Below, one piece after another: positions 46,481-58,600 of a stretch of DNA of 64,000 nt (positions are counted from its first letter, which is position 1; each line of letters opens with the position of its first letter). The stretch comes from Saposhnikovia divaricata (lineage: Eukaryota; Streptophyta; Magnoliopsida; Apiales; Apiaceae): the NCBI GenBank assembly GCA_036435485.1, contig CM071595.1:434001-498000 (forward strand). Direction: 5' to 3'. The notes below the pieces were generated by a model that had not been told where the DNA came from, made no database searches, and saw nothing but the letters and a program-made list of their open reading frames with translations. A program made the position numbers and the translations under genes.

Positions 46481-49400
46481 GAATTCAATGAAATTTTATT
46501 TGGCACAGTTCGGACCTGAATCGGGGCTTAAATGATTGAAACACGGTTTTCGTATAATGCTCAAAGAGGTTAGTACACGGGATATTGTTAAAAATCGAGT
46601 CGAGCCATTTTGTGGATATTTTTTCTTATTTTGTTCCTATGGTTTATTAGAATTCATTGAAATTTTATTCGGCAAAGTTCGGACCTGAATCGAGGCTGAA
46701 ATGATCAAAACTCGGTTTTCGGATAATCCTCAATGGGGTTAGTACACGGAATATTGTCAAAAATTGAGTCGGACGATTTTGTGGATATTTTTACATATTT
46801 TGTTCCTATGGGTTATTAGAATTCAATGAAATTTTAATTGGCACAGTTCGGACCTGAATCGAGGCTGAAATGATCAAAACTCTGTTTTCGGATAATCCTC
46901 AAAGGGGTTAGTACCCGGAATATTATTAAAAATTGAGTGGGACCATTTTGTGGATATTTTTCATATTTTGTTCCTATGGGTTATTAGAATTCAATGAAAT
47001 TTTTTGGCACAGTTCGGACCTGAATCGAGACTGAAATGATCAAAATTAGGTTTTCGGATAATCCTCAAAGGGTTAGTACACTGGATATTGTTAAAAATCG
47101 AGTCGAGCCATTTTGTGGATATTTTTACATATTCTGTTCCTGTTGGTTATTGGAATTCAATGAAATTTTATTTGACGTAATTCGGACATAAATCGGAGTT
47201 GATATGATCGAAACTTGATTTTCGGATATTCCCAAAGGGGTTAGTACACGGGATATTGTTAAAAATTGAGTCGGACAATTTTGTGGATATTTTTACATAT
47301 TTTGTTCCTATGGGTTATTAGAATTCAATGAAATTTTATTTGGCACAGTTCGGACCTGAATCGAGGCTGAAATGATCAAAACTCGGTTTTCGGATAATCC
47401 TCAAAGGGGTTAGTACACGGAATATTGTTAAAAATTGAGTTGGATTATTTTGTGAATATTTTTACATATTTTGTTTCTATGGGTTATTAGAATTCAATGA
47501 AATTTTATTTGGCAAAGTTCGGACCTAAATCGAGTCTGAAATGATCAAAACTCGGTTTTCGGATAATCCTCAAAGGGGCTAGTACTCGGAATATTGTTAA
47601 AATTTGAGTCGGACCATTTTGTGGATATTTTTACATATTTTGTTCCTATGGGTTATTAGAATTCAATGAAATTTGTTTTGGCACAGTTCGGACCTGAATC
47701 GAGGCTGAAATGATCAAAACTCGGTTTTCAAATAATCCTCAAAGGGGTTATTACACGAGATATTGTAAAAAATTGAGGTGGACTATTTTGTGGATATTTT
47801 TACATATTTTGTTCCTATGGGTTATTGGAATTCAACAAAATTTTATTTGATGTAGTTCGGACCGGAATCGGAGCTGATATGATCGAAACTCGGTTTTCGG
47901 ATAATCCTCAAAGGGGTTAGTACACGGGATATTGTTAAAAATTGAGTCGGACCATTTTTTGGATATTTTTACATATTTTGTTCCTATGGGTTATTAGAAT
48001 TCAATTAAATTTTATTTGTCACAGTTCGGACCGGAATCTAGGTTGAAATGATCAAAACTCGGTTTTCGGATAATCCTCAAAGGGGTTAGTACACAGAATA
48101 TTGTTAAAATTTGAGTCGGATAATTTTGTGGATATTTTTACATATTTTGTTCCTATTGGTTATTAGAATTCAATGAAATTTTATTTGGCACAGTTCAAAC
48201 CTGAATCGGGGCTTAAATGATCGAAACACGGTTTTCGTATAATCCTCAAAGAGGTTAGTACACGGGATATTGTTAAAAATCGAGTCGAGCCATTTTGTGG
48301 ATATTTTTTTCTTATTTTGTTCCTATGGTTTATTAGAATTCAATGAAATTTTATTTGGCACAGTTCGGACCTGAATCGAGGTTGAAATGATCAAAACCCG
48401 GCTTTCTGATAATCCTCAAAGGGGTTAGTACACGGAATATTGTTAAAATTTGAGTCGGACCATTTTGTGGATATTTTTACATATTTTGTTCCTATTGGTT
48501 ATTGGAATTCAATGAAATTTTATTTGACGTAATTCGGACATAAATCGGAGTTGATATGATCGAAACTTGATTTTCGGATATTCCCAAAGGGGTTAGTACA
48601 CGGGATATTGTTAAAAATTGAGTCGGACAATTTTGTGGATATTTTTACATATTTTGTTCCTATGGGTTATTAGAATTCAATGAAATTTTATTTGACACAG
48701 TTCGGACCGGAATCGGAGCTGATATGATCGAAACTCGGTTTTCGGATAATCCTCAAAGGGGTTAGTACACGGGATATTGTTAAAAATTGAGTCGGACCAT
48801 TTTTTGGATATTTTTACATATTTTGTTCCTATGGGTTATTAGAATTCAATTAAATTTTATTTGGCAAAGTTCGGACCTGAATCTAGGTTGAAATGATCAA
48901 AACTCGGTTTTCGGATAATCCTCAAAGGGGTCAGTACACAGAATATTGTTAAAATTTGAGTCGGACCATTTTGTGGATATTTTTACATATTTTGTTCCTA
49001 TTGGTTATTAGAATTCAATGAAATTTGATTTGGCACAGTTCGGACCTGAATCGGGGCTTAAATGATCGAAACACGGTTTTCTTATAATCCTCAAAGAGGT
49101 TAGTACACGGGATATTGTTAAAAATCGAGTCGAGCCATTTTGTGGATATTTTTTCTTATTTTGTTCCTATGGTTTATTAGAATTCAATGAAATTTTATTC
49201 GGCAAAGTTCGGACCTGAATCGAGGCTGAAATGATCAAAACTCGGTTTTCGGATAATCCTCAATGGGGTTAGTACACGGAATATTGTCAAAAATTGAGTC
49301 GGACCATTTTGTGGATATTTTTACATATTTTGTTCCTATGGGTTATTAGAATTCAATTAAATTTTATTTGGCACAGTTCGGACCTGAATCTAGGTTGAAA

Positions 49401-51203
49401 TGATCAAAACTCGGTTTTCGGATAATCCTCAAAGGGGTTAGAACACAGAATATTGTTAAAATTTGAGTCGGACCATTTTGTGGATATTTTTACATATTTT
49501 GTTCCTATTGGTTATTAGAATTCAATGAAATTTTCTTTGGCACAGTTCGGACCTGAATCGGGGCTTAAATGATTGAAACACGGTTTTCGTATAATGCTCA
49601 AAGAGGTTAGTACACGGGATATTGTTAAAAATCGAGTCGAGCCATTTTGTGGATATTTTTTCTTATTTTGTTCCTATGGTTTATTAGAATTCAATGAAAT
49701 TTTATTCGGCAAAGTTCGGACCTGAATCGAGGCTGCAATGATCAAAACTCGGTTTTCAGATAATCCTCAATGGGGTTAGTACACGGAATATTGTCAAAAA
49801 TTGAGTCGGACGATTTTGTGGATATTTTTACATATTTTGTTCCTATGGGTTATTAGAATTCAATGAAATTTTAATTGGCACAGTTCGGACCTGAATCGAG
49901 GCTGAAATGATCAAAACTCTGTTTTCGGATAATCCTCAAAGGGGTTAGTACCCGGAATATTATTAAAAATTGAGTGGGACCATTTTGTGGATATTTTTCA
50001 TATTTTGTTCCTATGGGTTATTAGAATTCAATGAAATTTTTTGGCACAGTTCGGACCTGAATCGAGACTGAAATGATCAAAACTAGGTTTTCGGATAATC
50101 CTCAAAGGGTTAGTACACTGGATATTGTTAAAAATCGAGTCGAGCCATTTTGTGGATATTTTTACATATTCTGTTCCTATTGGTTATTGGAATTCAATGA
50201 AATTTTATTTGACGTAATTCGGACATAAATCGGAGTTGATATGATCGAAACTTGATTTTCGGATATTCCCAAAGGGGTTAGTACACGGGATATTGTTAAA
50301 AATTGAGTCGGACAATTTTGTGGATATTTTTACATATTTTGTTCCTATGGGTTATTAGAATTCAATGAAATTTTATTTGGCACAGTTCGGACCTGAATCG
50401 AGGCTGAAATGATCAAAACTCGGTTTTCGGATAATCCTCAAAGGGGTTAGTACACGGAATATTGTTAAAAATTGAGTTGGATTATTTTGTGGATATTTTT
50501 ACATATTTTGTTTCTATGGGTTATTAGAATTCAATGAAATTTTATTTGGCAGAGTTCGGACCTAAATCGAGTCTGAAATGATCAAAACTCGGTTTTCGGA
50601 TAATCCTCAAAGGGGTTAGTACTCGGAATATTGTTAAAATTTGAGTCGGACCATTTTGTGGATATTTTTACATATTTTGTTCCTATGGGTTATTAGAATT
50701 CAATGAAATTTGTTTTGGCACAGTTCGGACCTGAATCGAGGCTGAAATGATCAAAACTCGGTTTTCAAATAATCCTCAAAGGGGTTAGTACACGAGATAT
50801 TGTATAAAATTGAGGTGGACTATTTTGTGGATATTTTTACATATTTTGTTCCTATGGGTTATTGGAATTCAACAAAATTTTATTTGATGTAGTTCGGACC
50901 GGAATCGGAGCTGATATGATCGAAACTCGGTTTTCGGATAATCCTCAAAGGGGTTAGTACACGGGATATTGTTAAAAATTGAGTCGGACCATTTTTTGGA
51001 TATTTTTACATATTTTGTTCCTATGGGTTATTAGAATTCAATTAAATATTATTTGGCACAGTTCGGACCTGAATCTAGGTTGAAATGATCAAAACTCGGT
51101 TTTCGGATAATCCTCAAAGGGGTTAGTACACAGAATATTGTTAAAATTTGAGTCGGATAATTTTGTGGATATTTTTACATATTTTGTTCCTATTGGTTAT
51201 TAC
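45750..51203 (+). repeat. 3,037-bp higher-order repeat (18 monomers, nearly two copies)
   Basis: The rare variants ggacgattttgtgg (46771 and 49808) and attctgttcc (47131 and 50168) both recur after 3,037 bp. The downstream order (gagttggattat, gaggtggactattttg, gatgtagttcggaccgg) also repeats. The left boundary is approximate and overlaps the end of the 2,364-bp block, so the HORs are nested or overlapping rather than separate domains. Confidence 0.8.
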
Positions 51204-51409
51204 AAAGAGATGTTAAGTGTTACCAGTGTGGGAAAATAGGACACTTTGCTAGAGATTGCCGTTCAGGTGGGTCATACGCGTCAGGACAGAGTGGGGCTGC
51301 TTCAAATAGGCCTACTGCTAGAGTGTACAACATGACCTTAGGGGAAGCGTTGACAAAACCAAATGCGGATACAGGTACTTGCTTTTTTTTATTTAAATTT
51401 GGTGTGTAA
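51204..51409 (+). pseudogene. gag: gag 3' fragment (third copy)
   Basis: Only the last ~67 codons remain, including the third zinc knuckle and the short tail to the stop at 51407-51409. The left end is the duplication junction: satellite ggttatta, then c, then gag sequence aaagagatgtt. The fragment has no start codon or promoter of its own. Confidence 0.9.
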
Positions 51410-51715
51410 GTCTTTGGTTAAGGATCGACTTAATCAATTAATGGAATAAATAAGTTAATAAAATAGATAAGGAAAATCAGTATCTGTTAAGGGCTAGGAA
51501 ACGTTATGAAAAGAAAAGTAGGAGTGTTTTGGGAAAACACAAGCTCGTTGAGACGAACAGGAAATATATATTATAGGTAGTATTTTCTTACAATTGTTTT
51601 AAAGAATATTATTAGAGCTTATTTTCTGGAAAATTTTACAGAGAGGAGCTATAGGAATATTGAGGAATTAATATTTATGTCATGATAGAGATCAGAAGAT
51701 GGTCAAACCATAAGT

Positions 51716-51862
51716 GAGATACACTACCATTCAGAAAAGGTCAATGTAGTGGCGGATATCTTCGTCAAAAGAGGAAGGAGAGACGAGATAACCTGGAATG
51801 ACTGGAAACAGGAGGAGATTTGTGAGGAAAAGACAGTAAAAAGACTGCTATTGATAAACTAA
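51716..51862 (+). pseudogene. pol relic, copy 3
   Basis: Same RNase H/integrase linker fossil as in the other two copies, at an offset of 15,227 bp from copy 2. Confidence 0.7.
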
Positions 51863-52032
51863 ATGGCATGTTGATGAATGACAAGGAAGTTATGTTAGTA
51901 TATTTCTGCGCAAACAAGATAGATATATTATAGAAGGAAAAAGGATAAAGGAAGTAGTGTGGAAGTTAGAAGATGTGAATGAGAAAGATACTTATGGACA
52001 TTTCCAACATGATTCCGGGACGGAATCCTTTT

Positions 52033-52045
52033 AAGGGGGGAAGGA
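52033..52045 (+). promoter_or_regulatory. Polypurine tract, copy 3
   Basis: The sequence aaggggggaagga lies directly before LTR 3. Confidence 0.85.
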
Positions 52046-54697
52046 TGTAATAACCCTAACTTCAGTAATGCTACAGTGGTCACATGAATAGTAAATTTCG
52101 AGGATTTAGAGAAATGGTATATAGGTACCCTATAGTGGAAACATAAAATGAATAAACAGAAACCATATTAGTGTTGTACAATGGAAATAAGTGACTCGAA
52201 ATGACGTTAGATTTCAGAAATTCCTGAAGCATGGATTTTGAGGATTTTGATTTCGAATAAGCTTCTATCGGATATTAAGGAGCATGGAAACATTATAAGA
52301 ATTATATATTGAGGAATTAGTGAATTTAGATTTAACCAAGGGATTATTAAGTTAAGAGAATACCAATGGAATTTAGATTGTTAAATGATTTTAAAACCAC
52401 TAAGATAATGAGGTACATTCGAAACGAACCACAATTAGACGCATATGGAGACCAAGCAACCAAGATTAGTAATATAACAAGGATACATACCACATTATTT
52501 ACCAATGTGATTGGCATTTTACTTAGAAAATTAAGAAATTGGGAGATTAGCTCATCCTAATGACATCACCATCCACTAACTTGTTTTAAGGGGGTAAATT
52601 AGTAACTTTGCAAGGTTTTAATCACTAAATATCTACCAAGCTTCCAAAGTACTCTAGTATTAGCAAGATTAGATGAGATAAGACCAAAACAAAACACAAA
52701 AACCTCTCCCCCTTCTTGTTTCTTCCATTCGGCCAAAGTAAGAAAAAAAAAAGAAAAATCAAAACCAAAATCCTAGCTAGCATCAAGATTAGATCAAGGG
52801 AAAAATCATGGAGCTTCTTGGAGGATAGATTAAGACTAGCACAAAGTTTCAAGGCCAACCATCATCATCTTCATAGGTAATAAATTCATGAAAGTTGCTT
52901 GATGAATAGTGATGAATAGTGGTTTCAAGAAACTAACTTGGTTTTTATGATTCCTTTAGTTGATTCAAGTTAATCTAAGGTTGTTTAAGGAGTGCCCAAG
53001 GTTTATCAAGGATTTTTAAGAGTTGTCAAAGCTTCAAGAAGGTATAATCATGCTTGCCCTTTTGTGTTTATGATGGATAATGTTATGTTTAGTGATTAAG
53101 TGGTATAAAGGTTATGTTTATGATGTTATAAGTGTTTGTAAGTGATTGAAGTTGATTTTGGAAGGAGTTTGGGATTGTAACCATGGCTGGTAATGAAGAC
53201 CACATGGTGTAGGTGATGATTATTGTGTTTGATGATTGATTTTGGAGGAGTTTGATTTTGGAAAGTATGAAATTACAGCAGTTATAATGTCCGATTTTCG
53301 TTAGAACGAAATCTGCCCTGTTTTGTGACCCCTGCATTCGTATGGTACCTCACTGCCTAGGTTACCAATTGACCATGAAATGATAGAGCTTAGTTCATAG
53401 ATCATTTTGATATAAGGTGCGTTAAAATCTGATGAACGGTTTAGGAGAAAAGTCAGTTTTAGTGAAAGCGGTTCAGAAATCGAGAAACCGTAAATGTATC
53501 AAACTTGAGGTTGCAATTACCATACTTTAACATTGTTAAAAGTCACGAAATTTTGGGATAGTGTAGTAGGGTGGTCAGAGGACCCTTGACAGTTGACCTT
53601 ACATTAAAATTCGAAATCCATATTTTCTAAGAATTTTTACAGTTAAGTGTGGTCGTTAAGGAAAATGGTGAAAACCCCTGAAACTTCGATTTAGGTTATA
53701 AATGGTTAAGTCTTTGAGCCTTTGGGATAATAATAATACGTTAAACATATATTAAAGTTTCAAAAGGTAATGTTATGCAAGGGTGTAGTGAGTAAGAGAT
53801 GTGGTTCTAACGACGGTCCTTTTGTGTTTATAGAAACTCCGGAAGAGGGACGAGCCATACCGTCAGGATATCGAAACCGAGGCAAGATTTCTTCTATCCC
53901 TATTTGTAAAACTACTTATCCTCACAAAGAAACTTGATTTTGTGAAATATATATGTGATGCTATTATTACTATATTGTGAAGAAATTGTCTTCCTTGAGT
54001 ATTAATATTGAAAAGAAAGATATACGAAGATGTATATGAATATGGATATGAGTATAAGATGCATATGAATATGAATGAGAGTATGAGATGGATATGTATA
54101 GAGATGATTATGCATGGATTGAACATGCCTTATGATTAAGAGAATAAGAGAGAATGGTATCAGTTGTTATCGAGGGTTATATGGTTATAATATTATCTTA
54201 AAAATGTTCTTATTGAGTATCAGTGGTTTAATAAACATTATTTGATTAACATGCATTACTCTTAAAATAGATGGAATATTTTACGAATATAAAAGTATAT
54301 TTGATTTCTGAATTTGAAAGAGAGGTCTGAATCATAATCAAAGCCTTATGATATATATATATTTTATAGAAGTAATGTGCGAGAATGGAAATGATATGAG
54401 AGAATGATATTTTAAAAAGAGATTAATGAAGTGATAAAGAGGGGGATTGCAACAGACTTGCGTAAGTGGCTGTGTCAGGGCTGTGTGCGACACAGTCCAG
54501 CATTTATTATCTTTATTACGGCACGAAGATGCCAAGGGAGGATGTTAGCAGGTGGCCTTCCTCCAGGGATGATTTTCATTCCTTCTACCGGTAGTAAAAA
54601 GAGAGCAGATACGATTAGGCGACTGATCATCGTCCTAACGTATCAGGCGACAGCAGATATCCCCAATGTTTTTGAAAAGAAAGTGTAGACAATGGTT

Positions 54698-55035
54698 TTC
54701 AGATTTCTATACTGAAAACAGAATAATGATATGAGATGATGGAATGATAGTTACAGATGAAGAAAAACTGATATTATGTTATTTCAGATTTCTATACTGA
54801 AAACAGAATAATGATATGAGATGATGGAATGATAGTTACAGATGAAGAAAAACTGATATTATGTTATTTCAGATTTCTATACTGAAAACAATAATGATAT
54901 GAGATGATGGAATGATAGTTACAGATGAAGAAAAACTGATATTATGTTATTTCAGATTTCTATACTGAAACAGAATATTGATATGAGATGATGATATTAT
55001 GGATACAGATGAAGAAAAACTGATATTATATTAAT
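54698..55035 (+). repeat. 85-bp minisatellite inside LTR 3
   Basis: Four units as in the other LTRs, at an offset of 15,227 bp from LTR 2. Confidence 0.88.
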
Positions 55036-55378
55036 ATAAATTACTTTCTTATAGTAGTGAGTGGATGATGTATTATTAAATAAGAGCTTTACTCTCCCTT
55101 AAGGATTTTAATTGTTTCCTGCTATTACATATGCATAGACATATATGTATACTTGTTCACATTTTAAATTTTAGTTACAGTATGATCTTGCTGAGCTATT
55201 ATAGCTCACTCTTGCTACTTATGTATATAGCAGCTAGGTCCCATGCCGATACTACGTACCACACCCCGCAAGAGGGTAAGGGAAAGGCGACCTTTTGAGC
55301 GAGTGCTGGCGACCATCCCCGAGGTAGTGACAAGCGGAGGGGCTTAGTATACTTATGTAAATTAAGTGTGTAAGTGGT

Positions 55379-55384
55379 AATAAA
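55379..55384 (+). promoter_or_regulatory. Candidate polyadenylation signal AATAAA in LTR 3
   Basis: Same motif and position within the LTR as in copies 1 and 2. Confidence 0.4.
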
Positions 55385-55656
55385 CTTTAGTTGTTGAAGT
55401 GCTTCCTGTAGAAGCTTTGTTCAACAATGTACTTAGTAAATTCTGGGCTTGTAATAACTGTTAACTTTAAAACTTCTAAATATTGTGGTTGTTGTTCTAT
55501 GAGCATATGACTGGTGTGTGTGTGTATTAGTGTGGGGTCAACTGCCTATTTATTTATTTATTTATTTTAAAAAAAAAAACTACAGAGATATTGATATTGA
55601 TTGGAAATTGGACCTTGACGGCCCGGATCTTTGACCCCGGATCCCGGGGCATCACA

Positions 55657-58600
55657 GTTCGTACCTGAATCGAGGTTGAAATGATCAAAACTCGGCTTTC
55701 TGATAATCCTCAAAGGGGTTAGTACACGGAATATTGTTAAAATTTGAGTCGGACCATTTTGTGGATATTTTTACATATTTTGTTCCTATTGGTTATTGGA
55801 ATTCAATGAAATTTTATTTGACGTAATTCGGACATAAATCGGAGTTGATATGATCGAAACTTGATTTTCGGATATTCCCAAAGGGGTTAGTACACGGGAT
55901 ATTGTTAAAAATTGAGTCGGACAATTTTGTGGATATTTTTACATATTTTGTTCCTATGGGTTATTAGAATTCAATGAAATTTTATTTGACACAGTTCGGA
56001 CCGGAATCGGAGCTGATATGATCGAAACTCGGTTTTCGGATAATCCTCAAAGGGGTTAGTACACGGGATATTGTTAAAAATTGAGTCGGACCATTTTTTG
56101 GATATTTTTACATATTTTGTTCCTATGGGTTATTAGAATTCAATTAAATTTTATTTGGCACAGTTCGGACCTGAATCTAGGTTGAAATGATCAAAACTCG
56201 GTTTTCGGATAATCCTCAAAGGGGTTAGTACACAGAATATTGTTAAAATTTGAGTCGGATAATTTTGTGGATATTTTTACATATTTTGTTCCTATTGGTT
56301 ATTAGAATTCAATGAAATTTTATTTGACACAGTTCGGACCTGAATCGGGGCTTAAATGATCGAAACACGGTTTTCGTATAATCCTCAAAGAGGTTAGTAC
56401 ACGGGATATTGTTAAAAATCGAGTCGAGCCATTTTGTGGATATTTTTTTCTTATTTTGTTCCTATGGTTTATTAGAATTCAATGAAATTTTATTTGGCAC
56501 AGTTCGTACCTGAATCGAGGTTGAAATGATCAAAACTCGGCTTTCTGATAATCCTCAAAGGGGTTAGTACACGGAATATTGTTAAAATTTGAGTCGGACC
56601 ATTTTGTGGATATTTTTACATATTTTGTTCCTATTGGTTATTGGAATTCAATGAAATTTTATTTGACGTAATTCGGACATAAATCGGAGTTGATATGATC
56701 GAAACTTGATTTTCGGATATTCCCAAAGGGGTTAGTACACGGGATATTGTTAAAAATTGAGTCGGACAATTTTGTGGATATTTTTACATATTTTGTTCCT
56801 ATGGGTTATTAGAATTCAATGAAATTTTATTTGACACAGTTCGGACCGGAATCGGAGCTGATATGATCGAAACTCGGTTTTCGGATAATCCTCAAAGGGG
56901 TTAGTACACGGGATATTGTTAAAAATTGAGTCGGACCATTTTTTGGATATTTTTACATATTTTGTTCCTATGGGTTATTAGAATTCAATTAAATTTTATT
57001 TGGCAAAGTTCGGACCTGAATCTAGGTTGAAATGATCAAAACTCGGTTTTCGGATAATCCTCAAAGGGGTCAGTACACAGAATATTGTTAAAATTTGAGT
57101 CGGACCATTTTGTGGATATTTTTACATATTTTGTTCCTATTGGTTATTAGAATTCAATGAAATTTGATTTGGCACAGTTCGGACCTGAATCGGGGCTTAA
57201 ATTCTCGAAACACGGTTTTCTTATAATCCTCAAAGAGGTTAGTACACGGGATATTGTTAAAAATCGAGTCGAGCCATTTTGTGGATATTTTTTCTTATTT
57301 TGTTCCTATGGTTTATTAGAATTCAATGAAATTTTATTCGGCAAAGTTCGGACCTGAATCGAGGCTGAAATGATCAAAACTCGGTTTTCGGATAATCCTC
57401 AATGGGGTTAGTACACGGAATATTGTCAAAAATTGAGTCGGACCATTTTGTGGATATTTTTACATATTTTGTTCCTATGGGTTATTAGAATTCAATTAAA
57501 TTTTATTTGGCACAGTTCGGACCTGAATCTAGGTTGAAATGATCAAAACTCGGTTTTCGGATAATCCTCAAAGGGGTTAGTACACAGAATATTGTTAAAA
57601 TTTGAGTCGGACCATTTTGTGGATATTTTTACATATTTTGTTCCTATTGGTTATTAGAATTCAATGAAATTTTATTTGGCACAGTTCGGACCTGAATCGG
57701 GGCTTAAATGATTGAAACACGGTTTTCGTATAATGCTCAAAGAGGTTAGTACACGGGATATTGTTAAAAATCGAGTCGAGCCATTTTGTGGATATTTTTT
57801 CTTATTTTGTTCCTATGGTTTATTAGAATTCAATGAAATTTTATTCGGCAAAGTTCGGACCTGAATCGAGGCTGAAATGATCAAAACTCGGTTTTCGGAT
57901 AATCCTCAATGGGGTTAGTACACGGAATATTGTCAAAAATTGAGTCGGACGATTTTGTGGATATTTTTACATATTTTGTTCCTATGGGTTATTAGAATTC
58001 AATGAAATTTTAATTGGCACAGTTCGGACCTGAATCGAGGCTGAAATGATCAAAACTCTGTTTTCGGATAATCCTCAAAGGGGTTAGTACCCGGAATATT
58101 ATTAAAAATTGAGTGGGACCATTTTGTGGATATTTTTCATATTTTGTTCCTATGGGTTATTAGAATTCAATGAAATTTTTTGGCACAGTTCGGACCTGAA
58201 TCGAGACTGAAATGATCAAAACTAGGTTTTCGGATAATCCTCAAAGAGGTTAGTACACGGGATATTGTTAAAAATCGAGTCGAGCCATTTTGTGGATATT
58301 TTTTTCTTATTTTGTTCCTATGGTTTATTAGAATTCAATGAAATTTTATTTGGCACAGTTCGTACCTGAATCGAGGTTGAAATGATCAAAACTCGGCTTT
58401 CTGATAATCCTCAAAGGGGTTAGTACACGGAATATTGTTAAAATTTGAGTCGGACCATTTTGTGGATATTTTTACATATTTTGTTCCTATTGGTTATTGG
58501 AATTCAATGAAATTTTATTTGACGTAATTCGGACATAAATCGGAGTTGATATGATCGAAACTTGATTTTCGGATAATCCTCAAAGGGGTTAGTACACGGG

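Larger units (their letters stand above)
35977..51203 (+). repeat. Tandem segmental duplication, first copy (~15.2 kb)
   Basis: The unit runs from inside gag (codon 372) through the pol relic, LTR 2 and all of array 2. It is followed directly by its second copy at 51204. Landmarks shift by 15,227 bp before the one-base C indel in the LTR and by 15,228 after it: LTR start 36819/52046, LTR end 40428/55656, satellite variants 41929/57157 and 46653/61881. Confidence 0.93.
40429..51203 (+). repeat. Satellite array 2: ~169-bp monomers, same family and orientation
   Basis: About 64 monomers follow LTR 2 immediately. The first begins within the monomer at gttcgtacctgaatcgagg, a variant that is found in uninterrupted form at 41275 (cacag then ttcgtacctg). 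Array 2 carries its own set of HORs (845, 2,364 and 3,037 bp). It ends at ggttatta (51202), where the third retroelement fragment begins. Confidence 0.97.
52046..55656 (+). mobile_element. Long terminal repeat 3 (3,611 bp)
   Basis: TGTAATAACCC start; its end reads GCATCACA instead of GCGTCACA. It shares with LTR 2 the short AT run, the 11-A tract and the A at the position homologous to ~31005, but has the C that LTR 2 lost near 40060. That C loss therefore happened in LTR 2 after the duplication. Right-flanking satellite is the same as that of LTR 2, as expected if the two were duplicated as one unit. Confidence 0.93.
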
